In this document: in pieces, positions 39,995 to 49,971 of the stretch | Layout of the letters: each line of letters starts with the position of its first letter | Numbering within the stretch: the first letter of the stretch is position 1 | From: Cafeteria roenbergensis | Lineage: Eukaryota > Sar > Bigyra > Bicosoecida > Cafeteriaceae | NCBI GenBank assembly: GCA_008330645.1 | Contig: VLTN01000022.1 | Span: 372,001-436,000, forward strand | DNA length: 64,000 nucleotides | Direction: 5' to 3' | The notes under the pieces: generated by a model | Database searches by the model: none | What the model was told of the DNA's origin: nothing | The model's input: the letters and a program-made list of their open reading frames with translations, nothing else | Program-made: the position numbers and the translations under genes

Positions 39995-42900
39995 ATGGAC
40001 GCGCTGGGGCGCGTCGAGGCGGCTTGCGAGGCCCTCGGCCCTCGGCTTGAGGACGGGTTTGCGGTTCAAATGCTGGCCGCGCTTCAGCACGAGCTCGCCG
40101 TCGCAAGTGCAACAGTCGCCGCTGTGGAGCGCCAGATGCGGGAGGCCCCGCACTTGCCGTCGGCGTGGCGGGACCACTGCCTGGGCCGCTTCCGGCCCCG
40201 GTGGGAGGCCGTTGCCGCGCTGGCGGACGACGTTCGAGCGGACGGCCGCCTGGCCGGCGCGCAGCTGCTGGATCTTGTGCGCTCGCACCTTGCGTGCGCG
40301 TGTGGCGATACCGTGGCCTCGGCGGGACTAGAGGGCGTGGTTGCCAGGCTGCAGGCCGCGGCAAGGCTCCAGCTTGCGCGCGCCGTTTCCGATCGCAGCG
40401 CGCTTGTTCGCCAGCCCGGCAAGGGTGCGATGGCGCCCGCGTGGCAAGACCCCGACGTGGTCCGTCGGCTGGGCGCCGTGGGCGAGGTTGCGCGCGTGCT
40501 TGAGGCCACGGGCAGAGGCGCGGCCGGCAGCGGGTCCGCGGCCGGACCGTGGGCCGATGCCGCCGACGCTGCGGCGCTGCGGCGCGCGGCGGAGGAGCTG
40601 GCAGCCGACCCCGGCGGCTCGGCTGTGGCTGCCATCGCCGCTCGCATGGAGGCGGTGGCGCAGGGTCGCCTGTGGGCGGTGGTGGCGCGGCCGCCCGGGC
40701 GGCCGTCGCTGCTGGCACTGCTGTCCCACCTGCGCGACTGGTGTGTGCTGGCGCGGGGGGACGTGTTCCGAGCGGCGCTGGGGGGTGGCGACAGCGCGGC
40801 CCACGCTGCCCGCCCGCTCCGCTGCGGCGTGCCATCCCTCATCCGCGCGCTCAGCGGCCCGACCGACGGGACGCGCGGCCGCGGTGGGGAGGCCGGGGCA
40901 GGCGCCGACGGCGGCGCGTCTGCCACTGTTGACGACGCGAGGCTGGACGCTGCTAGGCTGGGCGTGGCTTGGTCGAGCGCACTTGCCGCGGCTGCGTGCG
41001 ACGGTGCTGGCGGGGCCAACCTTGGCCCGCCAGCCGACGACGACGACGACGACGTTGACGAGCTCGTCGGCGACGATAGCGCTGGCGGCGGCGTCGGCGG
41101 CGGCGCCGATGCGGCCTGGGTCGGGTCCCGGCGCTGGCTCGCGCCCCCTAGCGTGCAGGCGCTGGCCCGGTGCCTCGGCGGGGCAGTCCCTCCCCTCCTC
41201 GGCCGGTCGCCCGCCGCCGTGGCCGCGATGGCCCCGCTGCAGGTGCACAGCGGCCCGGGCACGGGCCGCGCTGCCGCCGCCTCGCTGCTGCTTCGGGCGG
41301 CGCCGGACGCTGCCGGCGGGCCCTCACCCCTCGCGGGGGCATGTGCCGTCGTGTCACTGGTCGGCTGGCGACGCAGCGGGTCGGAGGGCGGCGCGGCCGG
41401 CGAGGAGGCGGCCGCAGCAGCCGCTTGCCGAGTCAGCCGCCGCGTCGCTGTGGCGCTAGCGGCGGAGGCAGCTGCCGTCGGGCTGGAGGAGCAGCGGGGC
41501 GCGGTTTCAGCCGCAGAGCTGGCCGAGGGGGCGGTCGAGCGCCTCCGCGCCGACACTGGGGGCGAGGACAGCGGCGGCAGCGGCGTCACGGGGCGCTCCC
41601 TCGGCGCGGAGGGAGCTCACGTCGCTGTGCTGCTGCTGGGGCCGGCGCGGCGCTCGGGGGGCGGGGGCGAGCAGACAGCAGGCAGCAGCAGCGGCAGCAG
41701 CGGCATTGGCAGCGGCATCGACACCGGCAGCGGCGCCGCCGCCGGCTGCGGCTGGAGAGTGTTGGTCGCCGCCTTGGGCGCCGCGCCAGCAGGCTCCGAT
41801 GCGGTGCCAAGGTGGGCCGTTGTTGGGGCCGGTGAGAGCGCTGCCGCGGCTGCGTGGCCTGCGGGGAGCGAGGTGGCGATCGACGTTTCTATGGAGGCTG
41901 GCGGCGAGCGCGATGGCGGCGCGACGGGCGGGCGGCGCTCGACCCCTGGCAGGCCGTCGCTGGTGGTGCGGGCGGGGTGGGAGGGGGGCGGGCGGATCGC
42001 GGTGCGGTGCCTGGTGAAGGCGGGCTGGTCGGGCTGGGGCGTCACGTGCTGCGCGCCGACCGCGTACCGCCTCGCAGGGGGCGGGGTTGGGGCCACTTCT
42101 GGCGCCCACCCGCTGCCGGGGATGGGGTGCGTGGCGCGACCAGTGGCCGCGGTCCTGGCGATCCGCTCCCAGAGGCCTGGGGCGGCAGCGGGGGAGGAGG
42201 AGGGTGCTGAGGCGGCTGGTGAGGCGGCGGCGGCAGCCGCGGCAGGAGCAGGCGGGGGCGGGGCAGTTCGGCTGCGGGGCGGGCGGCAGAGCACTTCGTG
42301 CGACCTGGTCACGGAGGGTGGGCCGGGCGGTGTCGGTATGGCGTGGGTGCAATGGCGGGGAGGGCGGGCAGCTGGCGAGCCGCCCGCCGCCGAGGTGGCT
42401 GACCTGTGGATGCGTGCCTCGGTAGAGGCGCGGGCCCCCTGGCCGCTGGACCTGGTGGTCGGGCGGGCCGAAGCCGCGGCATACGGCGCGCTGTCGAGGC
42501 ACTTGCTGCGGTCCAGGCGGGCCGCCCTGCTGCTGAGCGACACGTGGCTGCGGCTGCGGCAGCTGCAGTCTGCGGGGGCGCTGGCGCGGCCTCGACTGGA
42601 CGCCTCGGCAAAGCAGGCTGCCCACGCTAGGCGCCTGCTGCGATCGGCCGGGGGCGCTGCCCCGGTGGTGCCCGGTTTGCGGGAGTGGTGCGCCCGTGCT
42701 GCTCTGACGCTCTGGTCGCTGCGTGCGCTCGTTGCGGGCGTGGACGCTCTGTGGCACGGCAGCGTGTTGCTGCCGGCGTGGGAGCTGCTGCTGGACCGCG
42801 TGGCCAAGTCGCGAGACTTTCCAGCAGTGGTCGGGGCACACCGGGCATTCATTGCGTCCGGCGTGAGCGGCATGCTGGTGGCCAACGCAGAGGCGGCGCG

Positions 42901-43210
42901 GTGCGTTCTCGAGCTGCAGCAGGCCGCCTTGGCGTTGCATGCAGGGGTGCTGAGGGTTGCGCAGGCGGCCGAGCGCTGCAATGCTGGAGCCGATGCCGCG
43001 CATTTGCTCGCTGCGGCCAAGGCAGTGGACGGCGCTGCGCCGGTTCTGGCGTCGGCTGCTCGCTCCGCTGCGGCCAATGGCAGGGCGCTGGCCCTTGCAG
43101 CTGAGGCGCTGGCCGTGGCTGGCGGACCAGGGGCAGCGCGAGACGCCTGGGTCGACTTTGCTGCCTCTGTGGCGCGCCCCGCTGCTCAAGCCGCCCAGCG
43201 ATTGATATAA
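39995..43210 (+). CDS. gamma-tubulin complex component (GCP family), subfamily unresolved
   Basis: A single exon of 1071 residues starts at MDALGRVEAA (39995); an in-frame ATG at 39884 would add 37 residues. The N-terminal ~300 residues are helical (LLDLVRSHLACACGDTVAS, LLALLSHLRDWCVLARGD), fitting the GRIP1 half. A long Ala/Gly-rich stretch with an Asp run (near residue 350) and Gly/Ser repeats (near 565) interrupts the protein. The last ~260 residues match the GRIP2 half: PWPLDLVVGR, YGALSRHLLRSRRAALLLSD, then LWHGSVLLPAWELLLDRVAK and FPAVVGAHRAFIASG. GCP proteins build the ring that nucleates microtubules. The divergence suggests a GCP4-6-type member. Confidence 0.75.
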   Translation: MDALGRVEAACEALGPRLEDGFAVQMLAALQHELAVASATVAAVERQMREAPHLPSAWRDHCLGRFRPRWEAVAALADDVRADGRLAGAQLLDLVRSHLACACGDTVASAGLEGVVARLQAAARLQLARAVSDRSALVRQPGKGAMAPAWQDPDVVRRLGAVGEVARVLEATGRGAAGSGSAAGPWADAADAAALRRAAEELAADPGGSAVAAIAARMEAVAQGRLWAVVARPPGRPSLLALLSHLRDWCVLARGDVFRAALGGGDSAAHAARPLRCGVPSLIRALSGPTDGTRGRGGEAGAGADGGASATVDDARLDAARLGVAWSSALAAAACDGAGGANLGPPADDDDDDVDELVGDDSAGGGVGGGADAAWVGSRRWLAPPSVQALARCLGGAVPPLLGRSPAAVAAMAPLQVHSGPGTGRAAAASLLLRAAPDAAGGPSPLAGACAVVSLVGWRRSGSEGGAAGEEAAAAAACRVSRRVAVALAAEAAAVGLEEQRGAVSAAELAEGAVERLRADTGGEDSGGSGVTGRSLGAEGAHVAVLLLGPARRSGGGGEQTAGSSSGSSGIGSGIDTGSGAAAGCGWRVLVAALGAAPAGSDAVPRWAVVGAGESAAAAAWPAGSEVAIDVSMEAGGERDGGATGGRRSTPGRPSLVVRAGWEGGGRIAVRCLVKAGWSGWGVTCCAPTAYRLAGGGVGATSGAHPLPGMGCVARPVAAVLAIRSQRPGAAAGEEEGAEAAGEAAAAAAAGAGGGGAVRLRGGRQSTSCDLVTEGGPGGVGMAWVQWRGGRAAGEPPAAEVADLWMRASVEARAPWPLDLVVGRAEAAAYGALSRHLLRSRRAALLLSDTWLRLRQLQSAGALARPRLDASAKQAAHARRLLRSAGGAAPVVPGLREWCARAALTLWSLRALVAGVDALWHGSVLLPAWELLLDRVAKSRDFPAVVGAHRAFIASGVSGMLVANAEAARCVLELQQAALALHAGVLRVAQAAERCNAGADAAHLLAAAKAVDGAAPVLASAARSAAANGRALALAAEALAVAGGPGAARDAWVDFAASVARPAAQAAQRLI

Positions 43211-44346
43211 CTGTTCACCGCGCCTCGACAGGACGCGCTGACCGTGCTTCCCAGCCCGGAAGGGCCCCGGACCGTGGCTTGCAGTGGCTGACTGCGGCGG
43301 TCAGGGCATGGTCTCCGCCGCACAGTCGGTGAGATGGACTGGGCGCCGCCTGGCGCTGGTGTATGAGCCCCACGAGGTGGTGGTGACGCCCGCCCTCGCA
43401 CCGCCCTCGCCAAGCTGCCAGAAGTGCGTTGGACTTCCACAAATTCCAGGTCACGGCCTGGCGACATGCTGGGCGCAGCTTTGCGAGCTCTTTTCTCCCC
43501 ACAAGCACACACAGCTCCACCACTTCTTGCGCACCACGAACCGCCACGGGTCTCTCACTCGTGTCTCAGACCTCGACATGGTTTCGTGGCGCAGAACGAC
43601 CATGGGGAAGAAAGACCTTTCGTCAGCTGGGCACCGGGGAAGAGGAGTCTCCAAGGTGGCGGTAGCGAGGTCGAACAGTTCGCGCTGCGGTGCTGATCTA
43701 TACATCGACGGGAGGGCACAAAAACATTGTGCGGTTGCTGCTGGACTGTGGCGAGGACCCCCGGACTGATCGCAAGATCGTCCCGCGAGGTTCCGATGCA
43801 GAGCATACTAATCAGATATTGTGGCCAAAAGTCTGGCTCATCTTTGCGTTCGGGCTGGACGCATCAGTCCGGGGTACACGGCGCACGAGGCACGTGTTCG
43901 CGGGAGACTGGTTCTCATCGGATTTGCGTCGCCCTGAGCGAATTCAACACTTCTCGAGCAGGAAGCTCTCGATGCGACATCGTTCAAAGACTGCTGCACT
44001 GATGAATTGCTTCGCCCTTGATTGCCGTTGACCGCCCTGCAGGACGGCGAAGTCGCCCAGATGCCGTGCAAGTCCAGCACCTGTGCGGGGATGGTCCGAG
44101 GAGCTGAGCGACTCCAGCGATGGCACCGCCACAGGCGGCTGCCCAGGACTTGGGCACGCTCACCTGCCACGACTCTGGGGCACCCCCCACTGCGCAGACT
44201 CAGCGTACCTTGACCGACTGGCTGCAGGGCGCACGTGCGTGCGTTCTTGTGTGAAGGGTCGGTGGCACGGGGCCGGAGCAACGGTCGGTCTCGCGGCCAC
44301 GACCGGACGTGTGCATGCCGCAGGGTGTACAAATCGTTCCGCGCTC
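43211..44346. other. 1.1-kb lower-GC stretch between convergent genes
   Basis: GC content drops towards 55% and all frames are interrupted. Apart from the ankyrin-like fragment listed separately, no open frame shows a domain, and no RNA gene or terminal repeat is apparent. Confidence 0.5.
43669..43779 (+). pseudogene. isolated ankyrin-repeat fragment
   Basis: One frame reads GRT...VLIYTSTGGHKNIVRLL, then LDCGEDPRTDRK, close to the ankyrin consensus (GHxxIVxLLLDxGADP), and is followed directly by GT. The first helix has a small insertion relative to the consensus. No second repeat or plausible neighbouring exon was found within this stretch, so I read it as a lone exon or relic related in type to the ankyrin array 30 kb upstream. 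Confidence 0.45.
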
Positions 44347-45575
44347 TCACGTCTCGACAAACCTCGCACCCGACTTGACCATCACCGAGCGCCCGTTGAC
44401 AAACCGGAGCACGCGCTCCCCCTTTCGCGCCCGGTTGCGCTTCGCCTCGCGGCGAGCCTCGTTTGCGGTCATCTTCTTGTTGGCCTGGGTCGGCCGCTCC
44501 GCCATCTCGTCGAACCGCTCTACGACCCGCTTGCGGACGCCGGCAGCCCGCTCGGCTGCCACTCGAGCAGCGCGCATGCGAGCGGCCTCCCTTGCGCCGA
44601 TGGACTGCAGCGCAGCATCGTGCGCTGCAACGAGCGAGTCCTCACCCCCAGGCTCGCCAAGTGAGCGCGCATCCAGCGCACCCGCAATCCCTGCCCCGGC
44701 ACCAGGTCGGGCGGCAACGGCGGCGACCGTGCCTGCGCCCGCCGTGCCGGCTGCCGCCGCCGCAGGGTCAGCCGCCGTGGTCGCCCCCAGCGCCGCCGCT
44801 GGCCCCACAGGCAGCGCCATGACCTCGAGGAGCCACTCTCCGCACCTTCCGATGTCGCCACCGAACAGGGAGAGACACCTCGCCAGCACCTCGGGCGGCG
44901 CGCCAGGCGCCAGGGGCTCCAGAGCCTCTGCTCCGCTAGCCTCGGGCAGGCCCCGCTTGCCCAGGTCTCGCAGCGCCTCGGGGTCCCCCGCCTCGGCGGC
45001 AAGCAGCTGCATCGTGGCCGCGTCCGCCGGCTCGGCTTCGCTCGCCGCTGGAGCCGCCGTCGGCAGTGCGACTGCCTCAGCCGGCTCCTCACGAGCGCGC
45101 CTGTCGCGCCGGGAGCGCCGGCCGCCACCAGCTGCGCGTGCGCTCACGGGGGCGCTCGCAGCAGCGGTGACAGCAGCGGACGCCGCTGCGCCCGAGTTGC
45201 GGTGCGCCGTGATGCGGGCAGTCACCGCCGCAAGGTCGACCTCGCCGTCCAGGTGGGTGGCGATGAGCTCGGCTGCATCCTCAGCGCCGGCCGCGTCCTC
45301 GTCCGCGATGACCGCTGCGGTTCGGCAGTGACCGGCGGCGCAGCGGCGGCAAGCGGCCTGGGCGGCAAGCACTGGCCGAAAGGCCGCCCCTGTGCGCAGC
45401 GTGCTCACGCCTTGCCCCGGAGACGAGCACGTACCCCCCGCAATGCTGGTTGCCGGGCACGGTGCTGCCCTCTGCCGCTACGCGCGAGGCGCCGTTGCTG
45501 CTCACCGTCGAGGTACTCGATCACGTCAGGGTCCAGGGACGCCAGCTGCGAGGGTGACAGCACTGCCGCGGCCAT
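44347..45575 (-). CDS. protein with UBA/CUE-like domain and basic C-terminus
   Basis: Exon 1 (45575-45504) encodes MAAAVLSPSQ and LASLDPDVIEYLDG; exon 2 (45357-44347) continues with a Cys-rich AACRRCAAGHC and an acidic helical block (AAELIATHLDGEVDLAAVTA). Total 360 residues. Around residues 200-215 the sequence VLARCLSLFGGDIGRCGEWL has the three-helix UBA/CUE pattern. The C-terminus has a conserved-looking basic tail (RVVERFDEMAERPT, ARREAKRNRARKGERVLRF, VNGRSVMVKSGARF). UBA/CUE domains bind ubiquitin, so a ubiquitin-linked adaptor is possible. I cannot assign a named family. Confidence 0.6.
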
Positions 45576-46077
45576 AGGGCGGAGCCAGAGCAGCGAGCCT
45601 CCAGTCCGCAGGCGGCGGGAGCGCGAGGGGAGGCGGGCGACTTGTCGTGCGTCAGCCCCGGAGTGCCGCGAAAGCAAACAAAAACAACCAACCAAAAAAT
45701 TCCGTCGTGGAACTCTGGCCCCAGCCAACTCACGTTGGAGAGTTGCGCAAATTCAAACGGCAAGGTGCCATCGGCTTGCGGGCCAAGCGGCGCGCGCGCG
45801 TTCCTCCCCTCTCTTGCCGAGGCACGGGCTTCTCTCTGCACAAGCAGGTCCCTGCCCCCGAGCGCGTGCCCCGGGGGCGCTGGGCGAGCGGCGATGCGGG
45901 GACTGGCAGAGTCGTCGCTCCACACTCGCGACAGGCCAAGAAACAGCAATCGTCGCGACGAGAAGAGAGCCACGGTCCATGCAGAGCCGCAACGCGCCTC
46001 TGCCTCGGCAACGATGACACTCCTCAAACTGAATGGTTTGGCCAAGCGCCCAGCCCAGGAGTCCGTTCCCAGGAAAC
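45576..46077. promoter_or_regulatory. divergent promoter region, UBA/CUE-like gene / zuotin
   Basis: About 500 bp between the two starts, with an A-rich patch near 45668-45701. No coding exon with clear support is seen. The zuotin frame is open upstream to 46033. Confidence 0.4.
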
Positions 46078-48099
46078 ATGCTTTGCCTGTGCGACGCGAA
46101 CGCCGAGGAGCGCGGCGCCCTGCCGATGCAGGCGGCGAGCATCGCCGAGTTTTCGGCCCTTCGCCCTGAGCCGGCCGGAAAGGCGTTCGAACGTATGCTG
46201 CAGGAGCACGCTTCCACCGCCCCCAAGGTCGTCAAGCCCATGACCGTGGGCGAGCGCATTGCCGCCAAGCGCCGCGCAGCAGCTGCTGCCGAGGCGGCGG
46301 CCAAGGAGAAGGCAAAGGCCGCCGCCGAGGCTCGCGCTGCCGCGTACGCTGCTTCCAAGGCCAAGGCGGCCGCCGCCGCCGCCCTGGCCGCCGCTGCCGC
46401 GGCGGTCTCCGTCCCGGCCCCTGTTGCCAAGGCCAAGTCCGCTGCGGCTGCCGAGAAGGCCGCGCGCATCGAGGCCGCGGCGCTTCTGCCGCTCAAGGAG
46501 CGCAACCACTACGACGTTCTTGGCCTGAACGAGGAAGGCCCGGACGCCACCGTGGACCAGATCCGCCGCGCGTACCGCCGCCTCGTGCTCAAGTACCACC
46601 CGGACAAGCGTGCCACCTCGGGCGACGACGACCGCCACACGAACTCAGTCTTCCTGGCCATCAAGAAGGCCTTTGAGGTCCTGGGCGACGAGCACCACCG
46701 CCGCGAGTTTGACAGCCGCTTCGACTTTGACGACAGCATTCCCACGGGCAAGGAAACGTTCGACACGGACGAGGAGTTCTTTGACCTCTACCGGCCCGTC
46801 TTCCGCCGCAACGCGCGCTTCGCCAACGTGACGCCGGTGCCCGACATCGGGGACGCCTCCACGCCCATGGAGGACGTCGAGGCCTTCTACTCGTACTGGT
46901 TTAGCTTCAGCTCGTGGCGCGAGTTCAACGACAAGGACGAGCACGACCCGGAGATGGCCGACTCCCGTGACGAGCGCCGCTGGATGCAGCAGCAGAACGT
47001 GCGCGTCCGGGCCAAGCTCAAGGCCGCTGAGAACGACCGCGTGCAGAAGCTGGTCAAGCGCGCCAACGCCGCGGACCCCCGCATTCGCGCCGCCAAGCGT
47101 GCCGAGCGCGAGGAGAAGACTCGCGCGGCCAGGGAGCGCATCGCCCAGCGCGAGGCCGAGAAGGACGCGGCGGCCGAGCGCAAGCGGGCCGCCGAGCAGG
47201 CCGAGAAGGACGCCATCGAGGCCGAGAAGGCCGCCGCCGAGGCAGCGAAGATCCGCCTCCGGGACGCCCGCCGCGCCCTCCGCGCCATCTGCCTCCCCCT
47301 CACCGGCTCCGGCCGCGAGATTGACGTCGAGGTCGCGGGCGGCGGCACCACCAAGGCCACGCTCACCGGCGCCGACATGCGCATGCTGGCTGCTCGCCTG
47401 GACGCCGAGAACCTCGAGGCCCTCGTCGCGGAGGCCAATGAGGCCATGGGCCCCATGGAGGAGGGCGCCGCCCTCGACCCCGCGTCCGACGCCGGCGCCG
47501 CGGCCATGCTCGTGATGGTGAACCGCACCACGCTGGAGCGCGACCTCATGCTGGAGGAGGCCGCCGCGATGGAGGCCAAGCTCTCCGTGGCCAAGAACAA
47601 GGTCACCGGGCCCTCGTGGTCCTCGGAGGAGCTCTCTGCCCTCGCCAAGGCCATGAAGCGCTTCCCCGGCGGCATCAAGGGCCGCTGGGACGCCATCTCC
47701 CTCCACATCAACTCCCTCGGCCTGCCGTACAAGCGCTCCGCAAAGGACTGCATCGGCAAGGCGGAGGCCATCCGCTCCGGCGCCGCCGACGTGCCCAAGG
47801 AGAAGCCCGCCCCGGTGGCTGCGGCAGCTGCAGCCGAAGCCGACGCCGCGTCGGGTGCCGGCGACGACACCCCGTCCCCTGCTGCCAGCGAGAAGTGGAC
47901 CAAGGAGCAGCAGAAGGCCCTGGAGGAGGCCCTCCGCAAGCACCCCTCGTCCAAGTCCGTGCCCACCAAGGAGCGCTGGACCGCCGTGGCTGCCCTCGTG
48001 CCGGGCAAGTCCATGAAGGACTGCGCGGCCCGCTACAAGGAGCTCCGCGCCAAGCTCAAGGCCAAGGCCGCCGCCAAGGCTGCCAAGGCCGCCAAGTGA
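46078..48099 (+). CDS. DNAJC2: zuotin/DNAJC2-type ribosome-associated J-protein with two SANT domains
   Basis: A single exon of 673 residues; I choose MLCLCDANAE (46078) over an in-frame ATG at 46033. Residues ~30-45 (RPEPAGKAFERMLQEH) match the N-terminal zuotin motif. An Ala/Lys helix follows, then a J domain at ~140-215 (HYDVLGLNEEG, with HPD in LKYHPDKR). The zuotin homology region has EDVEAFYSYWFSFSSWREF and DERRWMQQQNVRVRAKL, then a charged ribosome-binding helix. Two SANT/Myb domains close the protein at ~514 (SWSSEELSALAKAMKRFPGG) and ~605 (KWTKEQQKALEEALRKHP). It pairs with an Hsp70 at the ribosomal exit tunnel; SANT-bearing forms also act in the nucleus. Confidence 0.92.
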   Translation: MLCLCDANAEERGALPMQAASIAEFSALRPEPAGKAFERMLQEHASTAPKVVKPMTVGERIAAKRRAAAAAEAAAKEKAKAAAEARAAAYAASKAKAAAAAALAAAAAAVSVPAPVAKAKSAAAAEKAARIEAAALLPLKERNHYDVLGLNEEGPDATVDQIRRAYRRLVLKYHPDKRATSGDDDRHTNSVFLAIKKAFEVLGDEHHRREFDSRFDFDDSIPTGKETFDTDEEFFDLYRPVFRRNARFANVTPVPDIGDASTPMEDVEAFYSYWFSFSSWREFNDKDEHDPEMADSRDERRWMQQQNVRVRAKLKAAENDRVQKLVKRANAADPRIRAAKRAEREEKTRAARERIAQREAEKDAAAERKRAAEQAEKDAIEAEKAAAEAAKIRLRDARRALRAICLPLTGSGREIDVEVAGGGTTKATLTGADMRMLAARLDAENLEALVAEANEAMGPMEEGAALDPASDAGAAAMLVMVNRTTLERDLMLEEAAAMEAKLSVAKNKVTGPSWSSEELSALAKAMKRFPGGIKGRWDAISLHINSLGLPYKRSAKDCIGKAEAIRSGAADVPKEKPAPVAAAAAAEADAASGAGDDTPSPAASEKWTKEQQKALEEALRKHPSSKSVPTKERWTAVAALVPGKSMKDCAARYKELRAKLKAKAAAKAAKAAK

Positions 48100-48747
48100 G
48101 CGACGACGCCCGACTTGGGATACGTGTGCCCCCGACCCCCCTTCGTGTGAGGAAGCTGCGACTCGCCGAGGCGGCCCGCGCTTTCGGCGCGGTTCCCCCG
48201 TGGCGAAGCGGCGGCCCGGTAGCCCCCCCCACCCCCCCTCCACCTTCCCAGCACCACCTCAGCTCAGTTGTCCCAGAGATATGTGCGGCTGTCGGGGCTA
48301 TTGCGACCTGGCTCACTAAGGCATGCGCCCTTGCGGGGCGCGGCACGGGTGCAAGGCTGGACGCATTCTGATTCCCTGCTGCTTCCCGTTGGCCCGGGCA
48401 GCAAAGCCAGCCTCGCGCACCCGCGCGCACTCCATGGAGTGCGCCAGTGAGCGTGCGTGTGAGTGTTTGTCAGTCTCGGCCGAGTGGTGCGTGTGCTCCT
48501 CTGCGTTGGCCGGCCGCTAGGCCGCGCCTCTTCTGCATCTCAACCACTCGTCCACTTGTCCGGTCACGGCCGGCATCGCACCACGACACTCGCCCGCCCA
48601 GCCACGCACCTGCCGCTCGCCGCGGGTGCGCGCGAACCTCGCCCAGAGCGCCGGCAGAGCTGCGCAGCGCCGACTTTGGCAGGCCGCCCTGTCGCCCCTG
48701 CTCACCGCGCTCCGACACTCGTTGGGCGAGAGGCAGCCGGAGAGCAC
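48100..48747. other. intergenic region between zuotin and PAM16
   Basis: 648 bp holding the 3' end of zuotin and the promoter of PAM16, both plus strand. TG-rich patches (GAGCGTGCGTGTGAGTGTTTG near 48448) may belong to the zuotin 3' end. Nothing else is recognised. Confidence 0.4.
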
Positions 48748-49488
48748 ATGGCACCATGGGGCGCGATCATCCGCGTCGCGATGCAGGTCGGCATGACGGC
48801 CTTGAACGCCATTCTCAAGGCGCTCCCTGAGGCTTACGCCGCAGGCCGGCAAGGTGAGGAATGCTCCTGCGCCAGCCCAGGCGCCCCCGAATGGCGGGCC
48901 TCCGACTTGGCAGCGAGTTAGCCCATCCGGGCTTGCTGCCCCTTGCGGGTGCGCCGAGGTGACGGTCACCGCCGCGCCCCGCTTGCGCCACGCTGGAGGC
49001 TGCGACGCACGTGTTCGCGGCGAAGGGCAGCGTTCCTGCGGAGGGCGCGCGTCACAGCTGTTGCCAGGCCGCCGCTCCCACCACCAGCCGCGCGGCACCG
49101 TGTTTTTATGTCCGGGAAACGTGCTTGCGCAGGTGCCAAGGGCGCTGCGGGGGCAGTGTCGGGAGCAAACAGGATTCCTATAACCCACGCTCGGCAGGTG
49201 CTGGGCTTCTCCGAGGGCCAGGCCGTGAAGGACTTGGACAAGGCCATGGTCATGGATGCCTACGCCAAGCTGTTTGCCCTGAACGACCCAGCGGACGGGG
49301 GCAGCCTGTACATCCAGGCCAAGGTGTACCACGCCAAGGAGGCGCTTCTGGAGGCGCTCGGCGTGCCGCACGAGGAGCGCGAGCTGCCGGACGACATGGA
49401 GGGGCAGGAGGAGAGCGGCGAGCCGGCCAAGCAGGGCGAGATCGGTAATGGCGGCGACGAAAAGGCCGACCGCGAGGAGCGCCGGTGA
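48748..49488 (+). CDS. PAM16: PAM16/TIM16 (Magmas), J-like subunit of the mitochondrial import motor
   Basis: Two exons, 48748-48853 and 49133-49488, encode 153 residues. The N-terminus (MAPWGAIIRVAMQVGMTALN) matches the family's membrane-proximal helix, followed by EAYAAGRQG. Exon 2 has the degenerate J domain: ITHARQVLGFSEGQAVKDL, YAKLFALNDPADGGSLYIQA, KVYHAKEALLEAL. As expected for PAM16, the HPD motif is missing (DP replaces it). PAM16 holds PAM14 at the TIM23 channel and restrains its stimulation of mitochondrial Hsp70. The tail is acidic and longer than in yeast. The 279-bp intron uses a GTGAGG donor and GCGCAG acceptor. Confidence 0.93.
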
Positions 49489-49971
49489 AGTGCGTCGCGC
49501 TGGGCGAGGTCCGCTCGCTTTTGTGTTTGTGTCTGAGACTGTGCGTAGCTGCATGCGAGCCAACGAGGGTGGCACCGTCAGGGTCTCACTGTCATGGGTG
49601 CGCGGCGGGTCACGTCGCTGTTGGGGTCCGCCAGTGGGGCGGGGTGCGGGGGGGGACGGCGCTCACTGGGCGGCGGGCTTGCGGCAGTCCGCGGTAACAG
49701 CCCGCCGCCCCATTTCCCCCCCAACCTCACAAACACACACACACACACCGCGCTGCGCTCTCCCATCACTGCCGCATATGCAGCCACGGAACGGACGGAA
49801 ACATATCAGCATGCATCACGCTCAGCTCGACGCTGAGCGACGGCTCGCGAGCACACCCGGTCTCGGAGCAGTGCCACGCCCGCGCGGCCAGACCAGGGGA
49901 GGGGGGGGGGGGGCATGCCGGGCGATCAAACTGTCTTTGAGCGGGGGCAGGGACAAGGCCGGCGGCGGGTG
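49489..49971. other. convergent 3' intergenic region with CA tract and poly-G
   Basis: Between the stops of PAM16 and the PX-AGC kinase. It contains TGTGTTTGTGTCTGAG about 35 nt past the PAM16 stop, a CACACACACACAC tract at 49733-49748 (TG-rich on the kinase strand) and a poly-G run near 49901-49913. Confidence 0.5.

Noticed and set aside
36830-40288. Large minus-strand frames 36830-38242, 37233-39566 and 38360-40288
   Set aside because: They are antisense to the clearly recognisable PUM3 gene and have no domain.
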